Assembly: GCF_027596085.1 (NCBI RefSeq)
Contig: NC_072470.1
Coordinates: forward strand, 3,151,034 to 3,215,033
Origin: Anoplopoma fimbria
Lineage: Eukaryota; Chordata; Actinopteri; Perciformes; Anoplopomatidae
Direction: 5' to 3'
DNA length: 64,000 nucleotides
The translations under genes were made by a program, and so were the position numbers. Shown here piece by piece: positions 29,101 to 56,259 of this stretch; positions within the stretch are counted from its first letter, which is position 1, and every line of letters begins with the position of its first letter. The notes under the pieces were generated by a model. The model was given only the letters and a program-made list of their open reading frames with translations, had not been told where the DNA came from and did not search any database.

Positions 29101-30344
29101 GGGTTCAGACCCAATTTCCTTGGACAAAATCCCTCAGCTCAGGTAAGAACTTTGGACCTGGTTTGACTACTAATACATGAAATGTATAATCTCAGTTTAT
29201 ATCTCAGAATAAACATCTGCATTGGTCAAATTTTGGGGTTAAACAGAAAGATAATGCATTTGAAAACGTACACAGATTTGCCAGATTGTGGTGTAATAAT
29301 TGAATATCACAATTACAAAGTTTTAACAATATTCATGCACCTCCAGACACGGATGTTGTGTCCGATAACCTTGATCTTATCACATGTCTGTCCTTGCAAA
29401 GATACTGCCAGCAGGTCCTCAACGAGACGGTGAGGACTGCCAAGCTGACCCCCGTCGCGGCTCGGCTTCAGGGAGTGGAGGGCAAAGTCGATCAGCACGT
29501 CATCCCCAAAGAGGTATCTGGTTTCCTGCTGTCTGTGGCTCTCTGTCTGGTTATTTATCTTCAGCTCATCACAAGAGAAGTGCAGGTGATAAAGAAATTG
29601 TAAAGAGGTTGAGAAGTTTTCTTTTTGATATATTTCAGACTTTGGTCATCTACGCTTTGGGAGTGGTCCTGCAGGATTCTGACACCTGGAGCGCCCCATA
29701 CAGGTTCACTTTACATACAAACTCAGCTCAGCAATGCATTTCATGATGGTTGTCCATCATTTTCAGGCCTCATCAGCATCCAAAAATGGAGTCTATCTTT
29801 CAGGTTTAAAATATTGATTTGTCTGATTTCTGATGAGGTGATTCCTGTGACATCCCTTTAGATTTGTCCCGGATCGATTTGAGGAGGAATCAGTCGAGAA
29901 GAGCTTTTGTCTGCTCGGGTTCTCAGGGAATCAAACATGCCCCGAGCTCAGGTAAAGACTGATATTACTACAATATTATCCCTCTGAGCGTAAAATGAGC
30001 TAATGTGAGCATTTAAAGTGAAAAGAAGTGACACTGAAGACACTTAAAGCTTTCTTGGAGCTGTAAAAATAAGATAATCTGACTTTGAACGTTCTGAGAG
30101 TTTGATTAAAGGACCAGGATTATGTCTCTGAATTTAGATGTCCTGCATACTTCAAAGATATTTTCACAATAGATTATATTTTATCTCTGACAGGTTCGCC
30201 TACACTGTCGCTACTGTCCTGCTCAGCACGTTGGTGCGCCAGCTGAAGCTCCACCAGTTGAAGGGACAGCTCATGGAGGTCCGATCTGAGCTGGTATCCA
30301 CACCCAAAGACGAAACCTGGATCACCGTCAGCAGAAGAAGCTAA
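26111..30344 (+). CDS. cyp20a1: cytochrome P450 20A1 (orphan P450)
   Basis: Membrane-anchored haem mono-oxygenase family with no established substrate. Exons: 26111-26182, 26745-26794, 27056-27222, 27343-27488, 27584-27751, 27975-28053, 28615-28727, 28837-28891, 29022-29142, 29402-29513, 29639-29703, 29862-29951, 30194-30344. They give 463 codons, the same length as human CYP20A1 (462 residues). Exon 1 is the N-terminal anchor (MLDFAIFAVTFVIILVGAVL). Other landmarks are DGNLQDIVSRGSLHEFL, the ExxR motif in ETVRTAKLTPV, and the haem-ligand region GFSGNQTCPELRFAY with the Cys in exon 12. That region departs from the usual FxxGxRxCxG, and helix I (LAGCVIAAN) lacks the usual acidic-Thr pair. Both departures are characteristic of this family. 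The start ATG gives a first exon matching the human anchor. A fragment of exon 12 and its upstream intron recurs inverted at 34,288-34,436. Confidence 0.96.
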
Positions 30345-31190
30345 TCTTCTGAAGAACTGACACGTTTGATTTCTAGATAACTATTTGTCTTAATTAAAGG
30401 AACAACCAGTAAAGTGTTTCCTTAATGCCAGATAGTTAATTTATCACTTTAACTTCAATCTTTGAACAATTTTTATGGTAGTTGACACTTTTTGGATTTA
30501 TACTCTTAATTTGCATCATTCTTAAGTGCTTTTTCTCAATTTGGTAGATTTTTTTATGTAGTCATAGTAGCACCATCACAGTTTTCCCAGTTGTCTTTTT
30601 GGTGCTTTTTTTTGTACAGTAATCTGAGGCCTTAAGCACGTTATCACCTTCACAGGATAGTTTTGCACTTGTTGAAATCTGTTAACATGGGGAATCTTTG
30701 TGGTTAAATACTTACAATGTAGAGGAAAACCACTTGTGCTACCAAACATTTTTCTATAAATCCTAGAACAGCTGCTTTGAGTCAAAATCCCCATTAACAT
30801 GGGGGCTTGTTTGTCCATTTATATGACCCATGTGGCATTTAGACATTTCATTCCCTTTATAAACACTGTTGCATCTGACATATTATTAAATATGTTTGAT
30901 TTTTGAGTGTTTGTGTCATACTTTTCATTTTCCATGCCTTAAACAGCAAGTTTCCTACATCAAATAAAGACATTTTAATTTGTATCAGGGGGGAATAGGA
31001 GTGCCACTCCTCATAAATCCAGTTTCAGCCTGCATATGGTAATTTTTAATTGAACTAATTATATTACGCCTTTCATCAGCTAGTACGTGTCCTTCTGAAG
31101 GTCCCTTGGGCAAGACTTTATTTCCTCACATGATCCAGGCCTGCTGCTCTGCAACTGAGCCTGTGGAGAGGGAGTGATAAAAGAATAAAT
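30345..31190 (+). other. cyp20a1: cyp20a1 3' untranslated region and spacer
   Basis: There is no coding signal. ATTAAA near 30,394 and AATAAA at 30,963-30,968 are candidate polyadenylation signals, giving a 3' UTR of about 0.1 or 0.65 kb. Confidence 0.5.
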
Positions 31191-31193
31191 AAA

Positions 31194-31226
31194 AAGGGAT
31201 CACCCTAGGCCCTAGGGTGATCCCTT
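31194..31226. repeat. 33-bp perfect palindrome
   Basis: AAGGGATCACCCTAGG (31194-31209) and its exact reverse complement (31211-31226) are separated by a single C. It lies just before the AT-rich inverted-repeat block. Function unknown. Confidence 0.9.
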
Positions 31227-31319
31227 CTCCATGAGCTGTTTTTTGCGCACCACATATTCACAAAAACATTTCACCCATTGGCAGTCTGCTTTAATGCAAA
31301 CATTATTAATTTGGGGAAC

Positions 31320-32705
31320 CCCTGCTCTCTATGACATAAGTATAAATAAATAAATGCATAAATAATTGAATAAATAAAGACAGGAATAAATAAATGCTTA
31401 AATAAATGTTTGAAAACAGAAATAAATAAGTAAAAGAATAATTAAATGCTGAAATAAATACAGTAATAAATAAATGCTTAAATAAATAAATGAAGGTGAA
31501 CATAAATGTAGTAATAGATTTATTTATTTATTTATGTCCCATTTAGGAATCAACGTTTATTAATTAATTTCAGCATTTATTTATTTATATATTATTTTAT
31601 TTATTTATTTCTGCATTTATTAATGCATTTAAATATTTCTGTATTTATTTCAGCATTTATTTATTCATTTATTTATTAATTTCTGTATTTATACATTTAT
31701 TTAAGCATTTATTTATTTATTCTTGTATTTATTTATACGCAAATTTATGCATTTATGTATTTATATTTATGTCATTTAGCATATAATTGTATAAATAAAT
31801 GCTTAAATACATGTATAAATACAGAAAAATTAAATGAAATAATGTATAAATACAGAAATTAATAAATAAATGAATAAATAAATTGAAATTAATTAATAAA
31901 AGTTAATTCCTAAATGGGACATAAATAAATAAATCTATTACTACATTTACGTTCACCTTCATTTATTTAAGCATTTATTTATTTTAGCATTTAATTATTC
32001 TTTTACTTATTTATTTCTATATTCAAACATTTATTTAAGCATTATAAATAATAATTGTATAATAGCATAAATAATTGTATAAATAAATACAGGAATAAAT
32101 AAATAAATGCTTAAATAAATGTATAAATACAGAAATTAATAAATAAATGCTGAAATTAATTAATAAAAGTTGATTCCTAAATGGGACATAAATAAATAAA
32201 TCTATTACTACATTTACGTTCACCTTCATTTATTTATTACTGTATTTATTTATTTTTATTACTGTATTTATTTCAGCATTTAATTATTCTTTTACTTATT
32301 TATTTCTATATTCAAACATTTATTTAAGCATTATAAATAATAATTGTATAATAGCATAAACAAGTGTATAGATAAATACAGGAATAAATAAATAAATGCT
32401 TAAATAAATGTATAAATACAGGAATAAATAAATGAATGAATAAATAAATGCTTAAATAAATGTATAAATACAGAAATGAATAAATAAATGAATAAATAAA
32501 TGAATAAATAAATGCTGAAATTAATTAATAAAAGTTAATTCCTAAATGGGACATAAATAAATAAATCTATTACTACATTTACGTTCACCTTCATTTATTT
32601 AAGCATTTATTTATTTCAGCATGTAATTATTCTTTTACTTATTTATTTCTATATTCAAAATTTTTTTTTTTTTTATTCCTGTATTTATTAATACAATTAT
32701 TTATT
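31320..32705. repeat. AT-rich block of TTTA/TAAA repeats with direct and inverted copies of a non-simple core
   Basis: About 1.4 kb is built from degenerate ATTT/AAAT units. A unique core (TCCTAAATGGGACATAAAT followed by CTATTACTACATTTACG) occurs in direct orientation at 31,908, 32,175 and 32,540. It occurs inverted at about 31,490-31,548. The block separates cyp20a1 from abi2. The arms can pair over 100 bases or more. No protein is encoded. Confidence 0.85.
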
Positions 32706-32709
32706 TATT

Positions 32710-49528
<16,819 letters not shown>

Positions 49529-51845
49529 ACAATCCCCCCCCACCCCTCTCTGAGTGGACGAGAGGGAGGAGAGGGAGGAGCGTTTTGATGGGGAAGGAGA
49601 GGGGAGGGAGGGGAGCCAAGGGTTAAAGGTCAAAGACTTTGATCAGACAGAGCATGATCACCTCCGGGCGAGGAGAGAAAAGAGAGAAGAAGCAGTTTTT
49701 TTTAAAGAAGCTGCAACATGACAAACTGATGCCCAGTCACTCTCTCGACATAGGCGCCATTGTAAAACAACCACTACTCTAGATATATTCTTCCTTGTAA
49801 TATTTCTTTCTTTAATTCTTAAGTTGACTGAGGAGGACTGGACGGTGATGGATTTATTGTATTTAGAGAGTTTTGTGTTACATAACGAGGCCACTACATT
49901 GATTTTTGCTTCATTTTTTTGTTCTGTTTTTTAACCATTTTGCCCTTATTTTAAAGAATATTTATTTGGATTTTTGTAGTGGGATAAATGGTGAGCAGGT
50001 TTTGTGGGACTGCTGAGTCGGGGGTTTCCATGTCGCAGCCTTTCGGAGAAAAGGGCTGGAGGAGAATGCCTTCATGTGTCCATTTTCTCCACAACACTCC
50101 AGAGACAATTTAGAGAAAAAGTACTCCTCTCTATATATATATAAAGTATAATGCAACAACAATATCATCGGTGGGAGATAAACTGTAGTTTCCGTACTTG
50201 ACAAGATATTTGTTTAGGTACCTCAGCAGAGAGTGTGCCAAAGCTGACATTCACTAAGAAAAGCACATCAGATGTCTTATGGTGACACACAAAGCTAGAT
50301 TAAAGTGGGTCAGAAAAGACGTCGAGCCCCAAGAGTGCTTTAAACCCAGATTTATTTGCTTATTTTTTATTTTAATCTGATATATTTTGCATCACGGGAG
50401 TCCGAGGTTTAACTGGAAGAGGCGAATTTAGTCTCCACATGCTTCACTTTGCTGGCCAGTGTGCATTTTCTTTTTTAACGAGAAGGAATCGTCATCCAGC
50501 CCTCAAATAAGAGAGGAGAGCGAGATCCTCAGTTGCACAATGACCTGGATTTTTGAAGTCTTACTCTGCAGCTCCTGTCATGAATAATAGAAGTATATAA
50601 ACTCGACTGACGCGGCTAATCATTTGCAGTGTTCATATGCATTTGAAACAATGATTTAATTTTTATTTTTGGCGTTTACCAAGAGGTCCAGAATCGGGGT
50701 CTTGCTTGCAGAGCGGCAGACTGCATGTTTCGACAAGGAGTAAAAAAAACCATTTCTTTTCTGCTCTACTGATGATTAATGTCTTAATATTTTTAGATAT
50801 GGTGTGGTTTGGTTTTTGATATTCACCCACGACGACGTCAACGATGCATTTAGGGTCATTTCTAAGATGCTTGTGCCATATTGAAGTGTGTGTTGCTGTT
50901 CAGAGGTTTTATCACTTCATTTGCAATAAATTGGCCACAGTGGGTGTTTGGACTGTCGTCGAACTCCACATCTACATATTCTTCTTTTTTTCAGTTTTCC
51001 CAGAGTTGTTTTAATTCAAAAGCACATACATTTGTAGTAAAAAAGGTGTAGAAGAAGAAATCGTATAAATGTGAGATGTATTATGTCCTCAAAACAGGAC
51101 TCATTGAATATGAAAAGATGCCAGCTGTTGTGTTGAAATGGTTTTAAGCGTCGGTCGCAGGCCCCCGCCCCCCCCAGATATTCTCAGCGCCGTCGGTTTA
51201 GGCGTCGTTCGTCCTCCGCTACGTTTCCAATAACGCTTGGCTGTTGGGTGTTTGCGAGGGCTCAGTGCTTGTACTTATGTCAGAATCTTTATTTTCTATT
51301 AAAAAAACAAAAAAAAGGAAAAGAAATAATAACAAGTGGGTGTGTATGTGAGTCTTGCATGCCATTGTTCTTATCTGTACTGGTGTCCCAAAAAAAAACC
51401 TACGTGGAGAGATCGATCACCCATTCTTAAAAAAAGACAAGCAGCCCTGCAGCTCTGACCAGGAAACACCAGCCTCATCCAAAGAGACTGAACTAAAGTC
51501 AAGCGCACGTCCGAGGAGGAGTGACCTGTGACCTCTGACCCGGACATTAGCCGTCATTACGTCAGTGGTGAAACATGTGTTTTTTAAAGCTGCTAGTGAA
51601 TCCTGTGGACTAAAGACCCCCAAACTAAATTGTACTCTTGTTTCATAACACTAAAAAACAAAAGCAAAACAAGGCCCGTTGGTCTGCAGGATTCACAGCT
51701 CCCTGGAGTCACAGACGTCCTCCGGGATGTCCAGTCTAACAGTCCATAATGCCATTGTGTTGCACAGTTAAAGTTGAATTGCAGAAGTATCATATTTGTA
51801 AAATCATGAGAACAAAGACAATAAAGTTATTAAGATTTATTGGTG
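49529..51845 (+). other. abi2: abi2 3' untranslated region
   Basis: No coding signal. The likely transcript end follows AATAAA at 51,820-51,825. An earlier AATAAA occurs near 50,925. Length about 2.3 kb. Confidence 0.6.
51820..51825 (+). terminator. abi2: polyadenylation signal of abi2
   Basis: AATAAA followed within 30 bases by a GT-rich stretch (TTGGTGCTTGGTTCTTG), the usual arrangement of a poly(A) site. Confidence 0.65.
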
Positions 51846-52600
51846 CTTGGTTCTTGTTTTTTTATGTTTTATTTTATTGGAAAGCAGCCTGGGCTTCTGG
51901 GAAAATTAGTCCACAAGAGTAGAGTGTGTGCACTGGAAAAATCTCACATAAATTTGTTATTTTTATATGCAAATGATGCACCTTCTGAGACTTAGAGAAG
52001 TTGTCGTAGTTGCAATAATTTACAGGAAAACACTTTTTTTTTTTAAAGTCAAAATCACCAGTTGCGTGCCTTAAAAGAGTCTAAAGTCACTTAATGGTGT
52101 TTGATGTTTTAATTTAATGGTTTGTAGAGGCCTTAAGATTTAAAACTATTAAGTGTTTCACTATTTTATAACAGAAAAAATTTAAGAAAAGTAAGAAATA
52201 CATCATTTATGTAGCAGAAATGTGTTTTTCCTGTCTTGTCACTTATCTCAACCTTTTTCCAGCTTTACTTGGAGGCTCTGCTGAATTGTCACTTTAACAA
52301 ACTTGAATATATTTTGAGTTATCAAACTACCACAAATCTAAAATATGTTGGAAGCAAACTTATAATCCTGCATCTGAGTTATTTCATAAATAAACATTCC
52401 TCTTCATTTGAGTACATCATAGTAATACGCATGCATGAGTTGTTCCATGATTAATTGTGGTTTTATGGCTATTGAGTAATCTTTGAGTTTCCATCTTTTT
52501 ACTTCTGTTCTTCCTGTTTGATGTGAAAGAAATAAAAGAAAGTGTGAGGAGTGTTCTCCTGATGCAATAGGTGTGATCTCTTTGGGCACCACCCTTTCCT

Positions 52601-52660
52601 CTTGTATATATAATAGCACTTCTTCTAGGACTCTCAGCTTGTCTTTTACGACTTTTAATA
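52601..52660 (+). promoter_or_regulatory. TATA-box promoter of the Ig receptor gene
   Basis: TATATATAA at 52,605-52,613 lies about 107 bases before the start codon at 52,720. A start site near 52,640 would leave a leader of about 80 bases. Inferred from motif and spacing. Confidence 0.45.
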
Positions 52661-52719
52661 GTTTAAGTCTAAGTATTTAGAAGTAGTTTTTTGTGTTGTT
52701 TTAATCCATTGAGGAGGAA

Positions 52720-55664
52720 ATGTTGAAGGTGGTGTTTGTGCTTCTTTTTCTCCAGCTCTCTTCAGCTGCAGCCGGTAAGTTTTTGGAAAAACACGTGCGT
52801 AAATTCAATTACCTTTGACAATCGGCCATTTATCTGTATTACTATCCTGTTTAAATCCCATAAGAAAGCACAGATATGCCTGTAAACTGTTTTTAAATCA
52901 GATTTAAGAAATACTGAATGATTAAGGTGTGAGCATATTTAAAGAAGCATTTGAATGGATACTTGAAGGATGTTTTTGGCTTATTTTACGCGTACAAGTT
53001 TGAGGTACTTATAAATTACTACATTTCAGGGGCAGATTATTGTACTTTTTTTTTCTCCACCATATCTTATATATTAAAAATATGTAATTTACTAAAGGGG
53101 AAGAAGCAGCACACTGTAAAAAATACTCTTCAAAGTAAAAGTATCCATCCAGCTACTATTACTATCTTAATATTACAGTATATCATTAAATAGTTATTAC
53201 TGATCCAATTTACGCTCATCACTTGTTTTATTGTAAAATAGTAGCTAGTAACTCTATATGTTAAATTAAAATCTAGTGGATTATAAAGAAGAAGAAAAAG
53301 GAAATAACCTCATAAGAACCTCAGATTTGTACTTGAGTAAAGGTTGTCCATCACAAAACATATGATGAGGTTGCAAGAATGTATTTTTATGAATGAAACT
53401 ACATGAAGTAGTTACTTAAATAACAAGCCACTGCATTATAATCCTGTTTAATATTCCAATTTCTGTAATATATAATACAATAGTATAACATACATAAAAT
53501 ATAACAATGACATACTTTTAAACAGGCCTGCCTCAAGAGTACTTTTACTTAGTATTTGTACTTACTTTATGTATTGTAGGTACAATATGTACTGATATTA
53601 ATGGACTCGCTTTTTAAAAGTATAAAATATGAAATCATGTCATCTTGTGGTTTTTTTTGCAGACATACCAGATTACAAGAAAATAGGCAACTCAGTGGTC
53701 CTCAAACCAGACTCTGCTGTTAATCCCAGTGCTCCCATTAAAAGCATAAGGTGGACACATGGACAAGACATTGCAGCGGATTGGGACGGAGAAGAGCTGT
53801 CCTATTATCGCCACTTTGAAGGTATTTATACACAACTTCACTTGGGATTCAAATGCAGGGCAGCTAGTTAATGTACACTCTGATTTTATCGTTAAAAAAG
53901 ACCTTAATTGACAAATGAAATGACATTTTAAAGGGATTTGTTTTCAGGTGTTTTAATAGGTCATCCCCAGATATGTGCCTTATCAATGGATTGCGATATA
54001 TTAATTGGATTGAAGTGATTTAACGGGTAAAAACTTAGAATCAAAGTTATTATTATGGTTTTATATCAGCAGTATGACATATTGTTAGGTGTAAATTGAA
54101 TATAATAGGGATTCATATTCAGGATTCATGTATCTTAATAGGTTTATCCAGATTATACAGTTCCAATTGAAAAAAAAAGATCAATTAAGGTATAATGTAA
54201 ATTAAGGGACTGCTTGAAAGTATTTGGCTATTTTCTACATCTTAAAAAAATCTTAAACCTGCAGAATATATTGAAATCACATCTAAATGTAGATGATAGC
54301 GTCTATGGAAGGCCATTTAAGCCAAATTAATATAAAACTTAATAAATGTGCCTATGAAATATATCCTGAAATACATAAATGAGACAGTAAATACATCTAA
54401 ATATGAATACACATTTATTTATTTCACTTAATTATTAAATATTGGCTTAAATGGCATTTAATAAGCTTCACCCCAGAGGTGTACAGAAGTAATAGATACA
54501 TGAATGGATTGTGATGTATTAAGGTTTTTTTAAGTGTTTCCTGGGTGCATTGTAATCATGACTACACATATTTATAGGTCGTAGTACGCTGAATATTTCA
54601 TCTGGAGCACTGACGATCACAGGACTGAGTAGAAATGACAGTGGCAGATTCTCCGCAGAGATCAACAACAAGAAACCATCCAACTCCATTCAGCTGCTGG
54701 TCATCTGTAAGTGGGCGGTTTCTAAATGAAGTCTGGCTGACAGAGGTGGTTTGTTAAGTCTTCACCTGCAAATTCCTTTTTTTGTTGTTGTTTCTATAAG
54801 CTCCTGTCTCTAAACCCCACATCTCCATCTGGTGCGACCCTCAGATGGACTACTGTCTGTTCACCTGTGAGGGCAACACCACAGGTGCTGAACCGATCAC
54901 CTACAGTTGGGTGATAGGCGACTACCACATTACTTCAACAAAGGTGCACAAATTCACAAAGGTATGAACAAGATCAATGTGTCATCAGTCAATCAAGAGG
55001 TTTGATTTCAAACTTTGAGGTCCTAAAAAAAAATATTAATGTTTGTTACACTATCTTTCCCTCAACTTCTAGGAGTACAGAGAACATAGATTTGCATGTG
55101 GTTTGGAGAACCCGGTCAGCTACAGCTTCAGTGACAGTATCCCCAACCCCTTTCCGGCTAGTGAGTTGTCACAGTTTCTACATTTGGATACTCGCAAAGT
55201 ATTTGCTGTTTTATTTATTTATTCACTTCTTTTTGTTGTTATTGTAGGGTTTGAGGATTTCAGTTTCATCTTCATCATATCTGAATTAGTGGTGATTGTG
55301 CTTGTGTGTGTCCTCCTTTGCATCCTCCTAATGTTCAAAAAAGGTAAGAAGCCATAAAAATATTGTATTTATTCTATATGTATTATCATAATGAATATAT
55401 TTACCAAAATATTTTCCTCTAATTTAAATTATTCGCATGTCTTTCGGTGTGTTAATCTCTGTAGATTTGAATTGGTTGTGGGATTATATGCATTTAATGA
55501 AGGCAGTTGCAAAAGGATGCAAAAAGTATTTAAAAAGAGCACAAGTCAGCAGTGGAGACAGTGACAGCATTGTGAAACAATATGAGGCAAAGCAGGACTT
55601 TCCTACAGGAACAGTTGTACACTGTGAACAGGAAGTGCTAAAAGCTGATTCAACAAACTTTTGA
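52720..55664 (+). CDS. CD2/SLAM-family-like immunoglobulin receptor, single-pass membrane protein
   Basis: Exons 52720-52774, 53663-53821, 54578-54706, 54801-54961, 55073-55160, 55248-55343 and 55465-55664 give 296 codons in one frame. Residues 1-18 are a signal peptide (MLKVVFVLLFLQLSSAA). The membrane-distal V-like domain (residues ~19-115) has the WTH Trp, LTITGLSRNDSG and no cysteine at all, as in CD2/CD48/SLAM V domains. The C2-like domain carries WC, YC, TC and FAC cysteines and GLENPVSYSFSDS, the typical SLAM-type end. Three N-glycosylation motifs are seen (NISS, NDSG, NTTG). A membrane segment (LVVIVLVCVLLCILLM) and a basic tail of about 75 residues follow. I see no TxYxxV/I switch motif in the tail. 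Family members mediate leukocyte adhesion and signalling; that role here is inferred. It is not a CD28/CTLA4 protein, as it has two Ig domains and no MYPPPY-type motif. Confidence 0.85.
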
Positions 55665-55735
55665 TGATATAAATGTGTGTTAATGTGTTGCTCAAGTAGT
55701 AGCTTTCTGACTCACGACAATAAACCTTCTTACAG

Positions 55736-55874
55736 GATGTGTGTCTTTCAAAACAAAAAAAGCTCAACTCTTCAACTTCCTACTCTAAACAAGATGGGAG
55801 ATGTTTCTGTTTATGCAACTAAACCACGATCCAAGAAAAGTGTAACTCAGTCAGCTTTTCCTCGTCTGTGTTGA
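55736..55874 (+). other. possible alternative cytoplasmic-tail exon of the Ig receptor
   Basis: Acceptor CTTCTTACAG opens a frame (MCVFQNKK to LNKMGDVSVYATKPRSK) ending in TGA at 55,872-55,874. A Tyr in a DVSVYATK context resembles tails of SLAM-type receptors. To be read it must be entered in phase 2, and no obvious upstream donor in that phase was found. An isolated 27-base exon-like element (acceptor GATACAG, donor AAG|GTAAGA) lies at 56,019-56,045. Confidence 0.3.
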
Positions 55875-56246
55875 AACTTCACATGCTTCATTTGTTGTGT
55901 GGGTTTGAGCTCATGACGACTTTAACTGCGTAATACATGTTGCATCACATAAACCGGAATAACAAAGCAAAACATGATGATTCATGATGAAACATGCATG
56001 TGTTCATGTTTGATACAGGACAACGTGTTGATGGGAAAACTCAAGGTAAGACACCACATCTACTGTTTCCATTTCATTTGTTTTGAATCATTTCACATAC
56101 GTCTCATCTTTAGTGTAGTCTACTTTAGTCATTTTGTGTTTTCATACCATGCAAAACATGCTTTTAAACCTTTACAAGTACAAACCAGTGTTGTGGAGTT
56201 TGTATACAGTGTTAAATGGTATTTTTACTAATTTAAAGGATTTTCC

Positions 56247-56252
56247 AATAAA
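56247..56252 (+). terminator. candidate polyadenylation signal of the Ig receptor gene
   Basis: AATAAA at 56,247-56,252. Another at 55,719-55,724 would end the transcript directly after the long tail exon. Two alternatives are therefore possible. Confidence 0.4.
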
Positions 56253-56259
56253 TTTACAA

